DNA of 64,000 bases from Parapedobacter sp042666505 (GCF_042666505.1 NZ_JBHTDN010000006.1:186001-250000), one strand, 5' to 3'. Shown: positions 1 to 8,635, numbered from the stretch's first letter. Notes: generated by a model from the sequence alone, not told the origin. Numbers and translations: made by a program.

Positions 1-591
1 CAGCAACAGGATGACACCGGGCACCACCATCGCCAGCCGCCATGAATCCGCTTCGCTCACCAACCCCATCGCCGCAAAACCAGCAGCAATCAACGGCATC
101 GCCAGGTTCGTAACCCCCCCACCCAGATTTCCCCATCCGCCGGTCACCGCATTGGCCGTACCGACAATATTTGGCGCAAACATCATCGACGTATGGAACT
201 GGGTAATGACAAACGAGGCGCCTACGATCCCAATAACGAACCGGAATAGCAAAAACGATACGTAACTCGTGCTTAACCCGATCAGCATCACGGGGATAGC
301 ACCCACCACCAGTAAAATCGTGTACGTCAATCGCGGCCCCAATGTGTCGCACAGCTTACCGATCAGCATGCGCGCGATGATCGTGGCCGAAACGGAAGCA
401 ATGATGATGTTGCCCACTTCGCTTTTGGTCAAGCCCAGTTCGTCACGGATCATGGGCATTAGCGGAGCTGCGCCGAACCACCCGAAAAAACAGAAAAAGA
501 ACGTAATCCACGTAATGTGGAAAGTCCGCATCTGGATGCCTTTGAACGAAAAGATGTTGAGCTTGGTGAGTGGTTGCTGGTTTTGAATCAT
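1..591 (-). CDS. narK: Nitrate/nitrite MFS transporter, N-terminal part (NNP/NarK family)
   Basis: The gene runs off the left edge, so only the first 197 codons are visible. The translated protein begins MIQNQQPLTK and is strongly hydrophobic with several membrane segments. The stretch GGWGNLGGGVT near residue 155-165 matches the glycine-rich signature of the nitrate/nitrite porter branch of the major facilitator superfamily, and RMLIGKLCDTLGPR near residue 80 is the usual MFS loop. It should move nitrate or nitrite across the inner membrane. The ATG at 591 is the first in frame and follows moeA by 12 bases in the same direction, so the two are probably cotranscribed. Together with nirBD and cofactor genes this indicates nitrate assimilation. 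The nitrate reductase itself is not in the window. Confidence 0.9.
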   Translation of the reverse strand, partial: MIQNQQPLTKLNIFSFKGIQMRTFHITWITFFFCFFGWFGAAPLMPMIRDELGLTKSEVGNIIIASVSATIIARMLIGKLCDTLGPRLTYTILLVVGAIPVMLIGLSTSYVSFLLFRFVIGIVGASFVITQFHTSMMFAPNIVGTANAVTGGWGNLGGGVTNLAMPLIAAGFAAMGLVSEADSWRLAMVVPGVILLL

Positions 592-603
592 GACTACTTT
601 AGC

Positions 604-1800
604 TTAAAAACTTGACAAAGAAAGAATTGAAATCACCTCATTTGCGTTGATATCTCGTTTGTTCTGCGGATGCCAGCCGATGCCATGGCATCCTAGCGCA
701 GCCGTGATGTCTCCTGAGCCATGGTGGGATCGCCACGTATATCCATCGGTTTGCGATTCCCGGAAAACGGGAAAAAATTCATCCACAGGCGTTTTTTTTG
801 ACTTATCGTTCAATAACTTCGCCTTTTTGAACCGCGCGTGCCCGAATCCAAAACAACACCACAGATACTCTTCAACGAAAAGCTTAAAGGTCACGAGGCA
901 AGACAGCGGATTTCCTGGCAAGGCAAACACGACATTGCCACTTGGTGCGGTTCCAACCAGCACCGGTTTGCCCGGTTTAATCAACACCTTGTGAAATAAC
1001 ACATCCACACCGAGCTCCTCCAATACTTCGGGTACATAATCGGTATCCCCTGCCGATACGCCGCCATTTATGATGACGATGTCATGCTCCAGTGCTTCCC
1101 CAAGCGTCTCTAACAACGCGCCACGCTTATCCCGAACATGTTGTACAAGCACTACCGGTAACTGCCACTGCGCACACAAAGCGCGCAGGAGATATTGGTT
1201 GCTGTTCCGTATCTGAAAACAATCGGGTTGTTGGTCGATAGCTACTACCTCGTTGCCGGTTGTGACAATCGCAACGGATGGATGCGCATAAACGGGAACA
1301 TCCCTGACCCCGAGTGCAGCCAGTGTACCGATGGTGGGGGCATCGCACCGACAGGGCGCGGAAAGCGCCTGGTTACCCTTGGCCAGGTCCTCTCCCAACT
1401 GCGCAATGTGCTGCCTATACAAAACCTGTTTGCTTTCTACATGAACGCGTTGACCAGTTAGATAGCTTACGTCTTCATTACGGATCACCGAATCGGCTGT
1501 CGGTGGGCAGGCTGCGCCCGTCATGATCCGATAACATTCGCCTTCAGTCAGTGCAAATACAGCATCCACCCCCGCAAAAACGGTTTCCCGGACATGAAAT
1601 TCACGAATACCCTGCTGCCAATCCGCTATTCGAATGGCTATTCCATCCATTGCCGAACGGTTGAAGGGCGGGTAATCACGGTCCGCCAAAATGGGATTAG
1701 CCAATATGCGATTGGTCGCCGAATCGAGCGGAACAGTTGTTACCGGGAATGGTTTAGCAAGGCCACGGATCTTTGCTACGGCCTCAAGGTATTTCAACAT
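604..1800 (-). CDS. moeA: Molybdopterin molybdenumtransferase MoeA
   Basis: The 398-residue protein is close to the usual MoeA length of about 400. It has the N-terminal motif NRSAMDGIA near residue 48, the MoCF-biosynthesis motif NGGVSAGDTDYV near residue 245 and LPGNPLS near residue 295, all typical of MoeA. The family inserts molybdate into adenylylated molybdopterin in the cytoplasm to finish the molybdenum cofactor. It starts 1 base after the moaC-moaB fusion stops, so translational coupling is likely. Its place between cofactor genes and a nitrate transporter suggests it serves a molybdenum nitrate reductase. Nothing looks broken. Confidence 0.93.
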   Translation of the reverse strand: MLKYLEAVAKIRGLAKPFPVTTVPLDSATNRILANPILADRDYPPFNRSAMDGIAIRIADWQQGIREFHVRETVFAGVDAVFALTEGECYRIMTGAACPPTADSVIRNEDVSYLTGQRVHVESKQVLYRQHIAQLGEDLAKGNQALSAPCRCDAPTIGTLAALGVRDVPVYAHPSVAIVTTGNEVVAIDQQPDCFQIRNSNQYLLRALCAQWQLPVVLVQHVRDKRGALLETLGEALEHDIVIINGGVSAGDTDYVPEVLEELGVDVLFHKVLIKPGKPVLVGTAPSGNVVFALPGNPLSCLVTFKLFVEEYLWCCFGFGHARFKKAKLLNDKSKKTPVDEFFPVFRESQTDGYTWRSHHGSGDITAALGCHGIGWHPQNKRDINANEVISILSLSSF

Positions 1801-1801
1801 G

Positions 1802-2752
1802 TTAATGCCCCCCTCCCATCATCATCTTTCGCACGTGAAACAAAGCCGGCAAAACGGCGTCCAGGCATTCTTTCACCCCATTGCTGCTGCCCGGAAGGGT
1901 TACAATGAATGAGGCACCGATGGTGCCGGCAACAGAACGGCTCATCATCGCTAACGGTGTGCGTTGCTGACCGTGGCTCCGCATCGCCTCTGCGATACCA
2001 TTTGCTGTTCTGTCCAACAGCTCAGAAACCGCCTCCACCGTTACATCGCGTGGCCCCAGCCCCGTCCCGCCGGTAGTGAATATAAACTGAACACCCTCAC
2101 CGACCCACGCTTTGACAGCTCGCTGAATCTCGGCTTTTTCATCCGCCACAATTTGGTAGTCCACTACCTGTGCACCTGTTGCCAGCAGCATTTCCTGGAT
2201 TTTTTTGCCACTGTTATCCTGCCGTGACCCTGCCGCCGTCGCATCCGAGCACACCAGTACAGCACAGGTCGCCAGTGGTGCGAGGAAGCGATCGTTGTCA
2301 GACTTGCCGCCGGTTTTGGCCAACAGGCGGATGTGTCCGATCTCCAGCTGATCGTCGATCGGTTTCAGCATATCATAGAGTTCAAGCGCAGCCACCGACA
2401 CCGCTGTCAATGCTTCCATCTCTATACCCGTTCGGCCGATCGATCTGGCCGTTACGGTAAGCTGTATACCCACCCGAGCGAGCTGTTCATCGGTGAAATA
2501 CGCAGGATGGGAATCAGAAGATACGTACTCGAAATCCACGTCCATCCCATCGATGTTAACCGGATGGCAATGAGGAAGTAATTGCGGGGTCGCCTTTGCC
2601 CCCAGAAATGCCGCTGCGCGGGCTACATCAAATAGATTGCCCTTCGGCAGCTCATGCCGTTTGATTTTTGAAGCGGTCTGATCGGTGATATACAAGACCG
2701 CACTGGCCCGCGCGCTGCGCAGTGTACTGATTTTATGGGTTATGTCTCTCAT
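1802..2752 (-). CDS. moaCB: Fused MoaC-MoaB molybdenum cofactor protein
   Basis: Two cofactor enzymes are joined in one 316-residue chain. Residues about 1-160 are MoaC (cyclic pyranopterin monophosphate synthase): the motifs LLPHCHPV, GRTGIEMEALTA, YDM and LLAKTGGKS are all present. Residues about 165-316 are a MoaB/MogA domain with TTGGTGLGPRDVT and LPGSSNGVKE. MoaC makes the first pterin intermediate; MoaB/MogA-type domains adenylylate molybdopterin. Such fusions are known in Bacteroidota. The start overlaps the end of the moeB-like gene by 20 bases. The MoaC and MogA steps are far apart in the pathway, so the fusion is probably for expression balance rather than channelling; this last point is inference. 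Confidence 0.93.
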   Translation of the reverse strand: MRDITHKISTLRSARASAVLYITDQTASKIKRHELPKGNLFDVARAAAFLGAKATPQLLPHCHPVNIDGMDVDFEYVSSDSHPAYFTDEQLARVGIQLTVTARSIGRTGIEMEALTAVSVAALELYDMLKPIDDQLEIGHIRLLAKTGGKSDNDRFLAPLATCAVLVCSDATAAGSRQDNSGKKIQEMLLATGAQVVDYQIVADEKAEIQRAVKAWVGEGVQFIFTTGGTGLGPRDVTVEAVSELLDRTANGIAEAMRSHGQQRTPLAMMSRSVAGTIGASFIVTLPGSSNGVKECLDAVLPALFHVRKMMMGGGH

Positions 2753-3494
2753 GCAGTCGGTTCAAAAGCGTTGAATCAGCTAGCGGTTTGGAAAAACGGA
2801 TGACCCGCTGCTGAAGTGTTAGTACGTCGAAAAGAAGCAACTTGCCCGCCAGGAGGTTGGGCAGCCCAAGTAATACCTTGACCACCTCGTTGGCCATTAA
2901 CAAGCCGATGACGGTACTGCCAATTATGTAAGTACCTGATTCGGCACAAGCCGAACTCACTATCGTACTGGGATCGACAGCGAATAAATCGGCCAGTGCC
3001 CCCTGTGGCTCGCCACAATTGAAAACGGTAACTTGCCCCTCTGCCCGGAAAATTGCGCCATAGACCTGTGGGAGCCCCAGCCTTTGGCACGATTGGGCAA
3101 TCAGTGACCTCGACAGGAAATTATCGGTCGCATCGACAACCAGGTCGTACGAAGCGAACAACGAATCGATGTTCTTGGCACCCAAGAAAAAAGGATATGC
3201 TTCAAACTTAGTATCGAGATACCGGGTTTGTAAATAGGCTAACGCTGCGGTTGTTTTGAATTCACCAACCTGATCGGGCGTATATAAATATTGGCGTGCC
3301 AGATTTGTGGTTTCCACCCGATCGCCATCCGCGATTCCAATATGTCCGATTCCACTTGAAGCCAGCGCCGAAATTACCGGGCAACCCAGCCCACCGGCAC
3401 CAACTACCAACACACGTTTGGTTTTTAGCCTGTCTATCCCCGACCTGCCGATAAACGGCAACTGAAGGTGATCATTGAAAAAACGGATGTTCAT
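2733..3494 (-). CDS. moeB: MoeB/ThiF-type ubiquitin-like activating enzyme
   Basis: The 253-residue protein has the ATP-binding motif VVGAGGLGCPV near residue 32, DGDRVETTNLARQ near residue 55 and VDATDNFLSR near residue 120, typical of the E1-like MoeB/ThiF/HesA family. MoeB adenylylates the C-terminus of MoaD before sulfur transfer for molybdopterin. The position in a molybdenum-cofactor operon favours MoeB over ThiF. The two CxxC pairs that bind zinc in E. coli MoeB are absent: only four scattered cysteines exist, although the one in SSACAESGT aligns with the conserved late cysteine. It overlaps cobA by 4 bases and moaCB by 20. No MoaD or MoaE gene is seen here. Confidence 0.82.
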   Translation of the reverse strand: MNIRFFNDHLQLPFIGRSGIDRLKTKRVLVVGAGGLGCPVISALASSGIGHIGIADGDRVETTNLARQYLYTPDQVGEFKTTAALAYLQTRYLDTKFEAYPFFLGAKNIDSLFASYDLVVDATDNFLSRSLIAQSCQRLGLPQVYGAIFRAEGQVTVFNCGEPQGALADLFAVDPSTIVSSACAESGTYIIGSTVIGLLMANEVVKVLLGLPNLLAGKLLLFDVLTLQQRVIRFSKPLADSTLLNRLHERHNP

Positions 3495-4249
3495 ACGACG
3501 TTACGCTTTATGGAGAGGGAGTCTACACGTTCACTCAAGGCAACCACGTTGCCGATGACGATAATCGCTGGACTGCACATATTGGCCTCCCGGCTGCATT
3601 TCGCCAGATCACGTACGGCACACATCACCCGCCGGCTGCCCGACTTTGTCGCATTCTGCACGATGGCCGCGGGTGTGTTACCTTTTCCGTGCATGACATA
3701 CATCCGCGCGATCTCTGATAGCTTCCGCATACCCATGTAGATCACCACCGTCGAATTGCTCTGCACAGCCAGTGACAAATCCGACGCCATGCTACCATCG
3801 CTTTTCATGCCGGTCAACACCCAGATACCTTCGCTGGTACCCCGATGGGTGAGCGGAATATCCCACATACCCACGCCTTGCATGCTCGTGACACCCGGCA
3901 CATAAGTTACCTTGACTCCCAGCTGTCTGGCGACGGCCCATTCTTCGAACCCTCGTCCATATATATACGGATCCCCCCCCTTCAGTCGGACTACGTTGGG
4001 ATATTGCGTGCAGTAATAAGCTATTAAACCATTAATATCAGATTGAGGCACATATTTTCCAAAAGGCTCCTTACCTACGTATATTTTTATACAATCCTTA
4101 GGCACAATATTTAACAAATCGTTATTTATTAAATTATCAAACAGCAAAACATCAGCAATTTCAAGTATTTTGTACGCCTTAATCGTTAATAAATCAATAT
4201 CACCAAGACCTGCACCCAAAATATAAAACGTATTTTGACTAATTAACAT
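3491..4249 (-). CDS. cobA: Uroporphyrinogen-III C-methyltransferase (SUMT)
   Basis: This 252-residue protein has the tetrapyrrole methyltransferase hallmarks: FYILGAGLGDIDLLT at the N-terminus, VVRLKGGDPYIYGRG near residue 87 and VTYVPGVTSMQGVG near residue 115. It should add two methyl groups from SAM to uroporphyrinogen III to give precorrin-2 for siroheme, the prosthetic group of NirB encoded divergently. It is a stand-alone methyltransferase without the CysG dehydrogenase/ferrochelatase half, which must be supplied elsewhere. It is first in its operon and overlaps the moeB-like gene by 4 bases. The first 60 or so codons are clearly more AT-rich than the rest. Confidence 0.92.
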   Translation of the reverse strand: MLISQNTFYILGAGLGDIDLLTIKAYKILEIADVLLFDNLINNDLLNIVPKDCIKIYVGKEPFGKYVPQSDINGLIAYYCTQYPNVVRLKGGDPYIYGRGFEEWAVARQLGVKVTYVPGVTSMQGVGMWDIPLTHRGTSEGIWVLTGMKSDGSMASDLSLAVQSNSTVVIYMGMRKLSEIARMYVMHGKGNTPAAIVQNATKSGSRRVMCAVRDLAKCSREANMCSPAIIVIGNVVALSERVDSLSIKRNVV

Positions 4250-4281
4250 TATAATATTCGTTTTGTATCAAAATTCACATT

Positions 4282-4315
4282 CAAAATTAATAATTTTTAT
4301 GATATAAATAACAAA
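4282..4315 (-). promoter_or_regulatory. Candidate promoter of the cobA-moeB-moaCB-moeA-narK operon
   Basis: On the minus strand there is TTTG at 4315-4312, a 22-base spacer, and TAATTTTG at 4289-4282, a perfect match to the Bacteroidota -7 consensus TAnnTTTG. The predicted start of transcription is near 4275, about 25 bases before the cobA ATG. Confidence 0.5.
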
Positions 4316-4317
4316 TA

Positions 4318-4350
4318 TTGCTTTTATTCGAAAATAAATATCTATTTTAG
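4318..4350 (+). promoter_or_regulatory. Candidate promoter of nirBD
   Basis: TTG at 4318-4320 is followed 22 bases later by TATTTTAG at 4343-4350, which has one mismatch to TAnnTTTG. It lies about 50 bases before the nirB ATG. Its -33 element sits directly beside that of the divergent cobA promoter. Confidence 0.4.
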
Positions 4351-4399
4351 CAGAAATAAATAACAAAAAATAGCATTTTCATTATTTTATTAATAATAA

Positions 4400-6916
4400 A
4401 TGAAGACAAAGACAATAATAGTAGTTGGAAACGGGATGGTAAGCCATAAATTCTGTGAAAAAATCAGAAAAAAAGATAAAAAATCCAGAATTGTAGTTTT
4501 TGGAGAAGAACCTATCAGGGCTTACGACCGGGTACATCTCACAAATTACTTCTCCAGCTCACTTGAAGATCTTTTCCTATCCGGTCAGCAGTGGTACGAT
4601 GAAAACCGTATCGAACTGCACTTGAATGATCCGGTTATCGCTATTAATCGGGACAGCAAGTCGGTCGTTTCACAAAAAGGTCTCGTGCTCGAATATGATT
4701 TTCTGGTATTAGCGACTGGCTCAACTCCTTTCGTACCATCCATACCGGGCGTAGACAAAAAGGGTGTTTTTTTGTACCGCACCATCCAAGATCTCGATCT
4801 GATCAAGGAGTATGCGGCTCAAGCCAGGAAAGGAGCCGTCATTGGCGGGGGACTTCTGGGCCTGGAAGCCGCTAAGGCGCTCGTGGACCTGGGTATCGAA
4901 GCGTCTACGGTCATCGAATTCGCACCCCGCTTGATGCCCCGGCAAGTAGACGAAAGTGCAAGCCGTACGCTGCAAACCAAACTGAATAACCTGGGACTTA
5001 CCTGCCTGTTACAGAAATCAACAAGCCAGGTACTTGGCGACGACCGCATAACCGGACTATCTTTTTCAGACAACACCCAGATCGATGTAGATATACTGGT
5101 CATCTCCGCCGGTATCAAACCCCGCGACGAGTTAGCAACAGCCTGCGGCCTGAACACGGGCCCGCGTGGCGGCATCATCGTCGATAAAACGATGCGCACG
5201 TCAGACCCGGTTGTATTAGCTATTGGCGAGTGTGCCTTGTCAAACGATATGATCTATGGCTTGGTCGCTCCCGGATATGAGATGGCCGAAGTCGCCGCCT
5301 GCACGATTTGCAGCGAAAAAAAATCGTTCAACGGGTTTGACATGAGCACCAAATTAAAGCTGATGGGGGTGGACGTGGCCAGCTTCGGTGATCCGTTCAT
5401 CGCCGAGCCTTATGCGAGAACCATTCTTTTGGAGGATACGAATAAAGGTATATATAAGCGGCTAAACATCAGCGCCGATGGCAATCGGCTACTCGGCGGG
5501 ATATTGGTGGGTGAAGCCAGCAGTTACAACATGCTTTTGCAGACCGTCAACAACCAGTTACCTATCCCCCCGGATCCCGAGGTACTCCTACTGGGCGAAA
5601 AAACCGCCGGCAAATCTGCCGGCCTGGGACTGGAATCCCTCCCCGATTCGGCGCTGATCTGCAGTTGCGAGGGGGTAACGAAAGCACAGATATGCAACGC
5701 GGTAACCCATCAGGATTGCGAAAACTTCGATAGCGTGAGCAGATGCACCAAAGCGGGCACCGGTTGCGCCGGTTGCGTACCGATGGTGAAGGACCTGATT
5801 GCCTACACCATGAAACAACAGGGCAAATACATACGCACGACGATTTGCGAGCACTTTAATTACAGTCGGCAGGAGCTTTACGATCTCGTAAAAATTCACC
5901 AATTGAAAAGCTACGACGACGTATTGGATAGTGTGGGAAAAGGCGACGGATGCGAAACTTGCAAGCCTTTGGTAGCCTCCATACTCGCGAGCCTTTGGAA
6001 CGAGATGATCCTGGGCCGAGGCAATGATGTGGCGCAGGATAGCAACGATCGCTTTCTAGCCAATATCCAGCGCGGAGGTACCTACTCCGTGGTGCCACGG
6101 GTCCCTGGGGGTGAGATTCACCCCGACAAACTGATTGTCATCGGGCAGGTGGCGAAAAAATACGGACTATACACAAAAATCACGGGCGGACAGCGTATTG
6201 ATCTGTTCGGTGCACATCTAAATGACCTACCAGCAATCTGGGAAGAACTGATTGCCGCCGGCTTTGAAAGTGGCCACGCCTACGGAAAAGCCTTACGGAC
6301 GGTGAAAAGTTGTGTGGGAAGCACCTGGTGCCGTTTCGGACTGCACGATAGCGTCTCGTTCGCCATACAGATCGAAGAGCGCTACCGGGGATTGCGGGCA
6401 CCGCACAAACTTAAATCCGCTGTTAGTGGATGTGTCCGCGAATGCGCTGAGGCACAAAGCAAAGATTTCGGCATCATCGCTACTGAGAAAGGATGGAACC
6501 TGTATGTGTGCGGCAACGGCGGCAGCAAACCTCAGCATGCGCTTCTGCTTGCCAACGATATCGACTCTGCGACTTGCATTAAGTACATCGATCGATTTCT
6601 CATGTTTTACATACGAACAGCCGACCCGCTCACACGGACGGCCACGTGGCTCAATAAGATGGAAGGCGGCATCGACTACTTGCGCAATGTGGTCGTCAAC
6701 GACAGCTTGGGCATGGCCGAAACCTGGGAAAAGGAAATGCAGGAATTGGTTGACGCGTATGAATGCGAGTGGAAAGTAGCGGTTAGGGATCCCAACATAC
6801 GCAAACGGTTTGTCCATTTTGTCAACGCTCCGCAGGAAAAAGACGACACCGTACGCTTTGAAAGATTAAGAGGACAGAAAAAAGCTGCCGACTGGAACAC
6901 CTTAGTAACACATTAA
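4400..6916 (+). CDS. nirB: NADH-dependent nitrite reductase, large subunit NirB
   Basis: The 838-residue protein matches the usual NirB length. It begins with an FAD/NAD oxidoreductase (VVGNGMVSHKF at residue 8; second dinucleotide fold GAVIGGGLLGLEAAKAL near residue 150), continues with a BFD-like [2Fe-2S] region containing Cys421 and Cys423 and further cysteines before residue 460, then a nitrite/sulfite reductase half. The four siroheme-[4Fe-4S] ligands are visible as Cys638, Cys644, Cys678 and Cys682 in KSCVGSTWC and SGCVREC. It reduces nitrite to ammonium with NADH in the cytoplasm. nirD follows after 32 bases. The divergent cobA supplies siroheme. The first 40 codons are AT-rich and lysine-rich compared with the remainder. 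Confidence 0.96.
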   Translation: MKTKTIIVVGNGMVSHKFCEKIRKKDKKSRIVVFGEEPIRAYDRVHLTNYFSSSLEDLFLSGQQWYDENRIELHLNDPVIAINRDSKSVVSQKGLVLEYDFLVLATGSTPFVPSIPGVDKKGVFLYRTIQDLDLIKEYAAQARKGAVIGGGLLGLEAAKALVDLGIEASTVIEFAPRLMPRQVDESASRTLQTKLNNLGLTCLLQKSTSQVLGDDRITGLSFSDNTQIDVDILVISAGIKPRDELATACGLNTGPRGGIIVDKTMRTSDPVVLAIGECALSNDMIYGLVAPGYEMAEVAACTICSEKKSFNGFDMSTKLKLMGVDVASFGDPFIAEPYARTILLEDTNKGIYKRLNISADGNRLLGGILVGEASSYNMLLQTVNNQLPIPPDPEVLLLGEKTAGKSAGLGLESLPDSALICSCEGVTKAQICNAVTHQDCENFDSVSRCTKAGTGCAGCVPMVKDLIAYTMKQQGKYIRTTICEHFNYSRQELYDLVKIHQLKSYDDVLDSVGKGDGCETCKPLVASILASLWNEMILGRGNDVAQDSNDRFLANIQRGGTYSVVPRVPGGEIHPDKLIVIGQVAKKYGLYTKITGGQRIDLFGAHLNDLPAIWEELIAAGFESGHAYGKALRTVKSCVGSTWCRFGLHDSVSFAIQIEERYRGLRAPHKLKSAVSGCVRECAEAQSKDFGIIATEKGWNLYVCGNGGSKPQHALLLANDIDSATCIKYIDRFLMFYIRTADPLTRTATWLNKMEGGIDYLRNVVVNDSLGMAETWEKEMQELVDAYECEWKVAVRDPNIRKRFVHFVNAPQEKDDTVRFERLRGQKKAADWNTLVTH

Positions 6917-6948
6917 ACAGATATAATCACCCTTTCTGATGCATATTT

Positions 6949-7299
6949 ATGGAGACGTTAACAACATCAACATCCTGGAAGTTAGCCTGTCGTGTGGAAG
7001 ACACGATAGAGAATGGCGGAGTTTGCCTGAAGCTGGAAGACCGACAAATTGCACTGTTTTATTTCAAACGGCGGAATGAATGGTATGCAACACAGAATGA
7101 ATGCCCGCATAAACGGCAAATGATCCTGAGTCGCGGCATGATCGGTTCGCTCGGCGACAAGCCTAAGGTGGCCTGCCCATTTCACAAAAAAACCTTTGCG
7201 TTGGATACCGGGGAATGTTTATCCGGCGATGAATGCGCCATCAAAACCTATCCGGTCAAAGTAGAGAATGGATGGGTTTATGTGGCATTAAATAACTAG
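6949..7299 (+). CDS. nirD: Nitrite reductase small subunit NirD (Rieske-like)
   Basis: The 116-residue protein is a small Rieske-fold subunit. Unlike some NirD proteins that have lost their ligands, it keeps the complete [2Fe-2S] set: Cys52-x-His54 in ECPHK and Cys76-x2-His79 in ACPFHKK. It partners NirB in cytoplasmic nitrite reduction. It lies 32 bases after nirB in the same direction and was probably cotranscribed. The ATG at 6949 is the only early start that leaves the fold intact. Confidence 0.92.
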   Translation: METLTTSTSWKLACRVEDTIENGGVCLKLEDRQIALFYFKRRNEWYATQNECPHKRQMILSRGMIGSLGDKPKVACPFHKKTFALDTGECLSGDECAIKTYPVKVENGWVYVALNN

Positions 7300-7686
7300 C
7301 GACGGATATAAGCTGGCCTGCAGCAGCCTCTCGACAAGGATTACGCGGGGAGGTATTCCACACCTACTGCTCGCAAGCGATGATCCGCGCGCACTTCGCT
7401 TGCGTCTCGCCAGGGCTTGCTCTGCAGCACGCGCAAAATACGAGATGTAAGTCATATAGATAGTACCTAGGATGGCTTAGGATATGCAGAAGCAGCCTAG
7501 TGACGCGGACCGAAGGGAGCGTTACAGCTGCATTGCATATCCTAAGCCATCCGCACCCAAACATTCTTCACCTTCGCGCTAAGCAGGCCTAAAAATCAAA
7601 ACGAGGGTTCCGCGGCAATTGGAACACACCTTAAACCAAATGGCAAAAATCAACAGAAACTCCTATCTTTACCTAAAAATTGCAGT
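7300..7686. other. Intergenic region with two inverted repeats
   Basis: These 387 bases between nirD and the oxygenase gene hold no convincing gene. A 9-bp perfect inverted repeat pairs 7372-7380 with 7396-7404 (CGCAAGCGA and its complement, 15-base loop). The large hairpin repeat at 7470-7552 is listed separately. A sequence TATCTTTA at 7664-7671 resembles the -7 element for the following gene, but no good -33 partner is visible. Confidence 0.6.
7470..7552 (+). repeat. REP-like hairpin repeat, copy 1
   Basis: A perfect 19-bp inverted repeat pairs 7470-7488 with 7534-7552 around a 45-base centre. Inside the centre GCAGC at 7492-7496 pairs with GCTGC at 7527-7531, and TGACGC at 7501-7506 pairs with GCGTTA at 7519-7524 allowing one G-U. 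The centre is nearly identical to that at 46487-46529, while the long arms differ but keep pairing (see findings). No transposase lies nearby. Confidence 0.85.
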
Positions 7687-8613
7687 ATGTCTATTATAAA
7701 CATCCCCAGGCTTGACCTTCATGATTACACCCAAGGGTCAGTCGATCAACGCCATCGATTCTCTCAAGACATCGGCAAAGCTTTCAATGAAACCGGCTTT
7801 GTCACCATTGCCAATCACGGCATGGACAAGGCGTTGATTGATAAACTGTACAAGACCGTCCAAGCGTTTTTCTCCCTGCCCGAAACCACCAAACGGAAAT
7901 ACGAAATTCCCGGACTTGCGGGGCAACGCGGGTATACCTCAAAAGGCAAGGAAAAGGCTAAGGACGCCAAGGTACCCGATCTAAAGGAATTTTGGCAACG
8001 GGGACAAGACGAAAACCCGGCTGTCGAAGAATTGCCAAGCTTCGATGAAGTGACGGGCGAAGTATACAGACGACTGGAAACTGCCGGACGTGAATTACTC
8101 AAAGCCATAGCGGTATATCTCGGATTGGAAGAAAACTATTTTGAAGAAAAGGTTATCCAGGGCAACTCCATCCTCCGGGCTATCCATTACTTTCCGATCG
8201 AAGATCCCGACAGCTTACCGGAGGATGCCGTCCGTGCCGGAGCGCACGAAGACATCAACCTCATCACCCTGTTGATCGGCGCTAGCGCCGATGGGCTGGA
8301 AGTGCTTACCCGTAATGGCTCCTGGTATCCCGTCAAGGCCCAGGGCGAGGACATTGTGGTCAACGTGGGCGATATGCTGCAACGGCTCACCAACAACAAG
8401 CTGAAATCGACCACGCACCGGGTAGTTAATCCACCGAGTGAACTGATGAAGACATCCCGGTTTTCGGTACCATTTTTCCTTCACCCGAAGGCAGACATGA
8501 ACCTCGCAGCGTTGGATTCCTGCATCGATGCGGAACACCCGAAGGCATATGCGGATGTTACTGCCGGCGAGTACCTGGATGAGCGATTACGGGAGATCGG
8601 ACTGAAAATGTAA
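7687..8613 (+). CDS. 2-oxoglutarate/Fe(II)-dependent oxygenase (isopenicillin-N-synthase-like)
   Basis: The 308-residue protein has the two-part architecture of this superfamily: an N-terminal DIOX_N region (FNETGFVTIANHGM near residue 34) and a C-terminal double-stranded beta-helix. The iron ligands are visible as His187, Asp189 and His244, and Arg258 in RFSVPFF is the usual 2-oxoglutarate contact. Family members hydroxylate or oxidatively modify small molecules; the substrate cannot be told from sequence. It is single, with the repeat region upstream and the sigma factor gene 22 bases downstream, so it could be read through into that operon. Confidence 0.88.
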   Translation: MSIINIPRLDLHDYTQGSVDQRHRFSQDIGKAFNETGFVTIANHGMDKALIDKLYKTVQAFFSLPETTKRKYEIPGLAGQRGYTSKGKEKAKDAKVPDLKEFWQRGQDENPAVEELPSFDEVTGEVYRRLETAGRELLKAIAVYLGLEENYFEEKVIQGNSILRAIHYFPIEDPDSLPEDAVRAGAHEDINLITLLIGASADGLEVLTRNGSWYPVKAQGEDIVVNVGDMLQRLTNNKLKSTTHRVVNPPSELMKTSRFSVPFFLHPKADMNLAALDSCIDAEHPKAYADVTAGEYLDERLREIGLKM

Positions 8614-8635
8614 ACGTCCATCTTTGGAAGACAAA

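Noticed and set aside
11..586. Two plus-strand frames at the left edge
   Set aside because: The minus strand encodes a clear NarK-type transporter across the same bases.
7364..7564. Minus-strand reading frame with VTLPSVRVTRLLL, similar to one at 46373-46609
   Set aside because: The similarity comes entirely from the hairpin repeat present at both sites; neither frame has a start context or any match outside the repeat.
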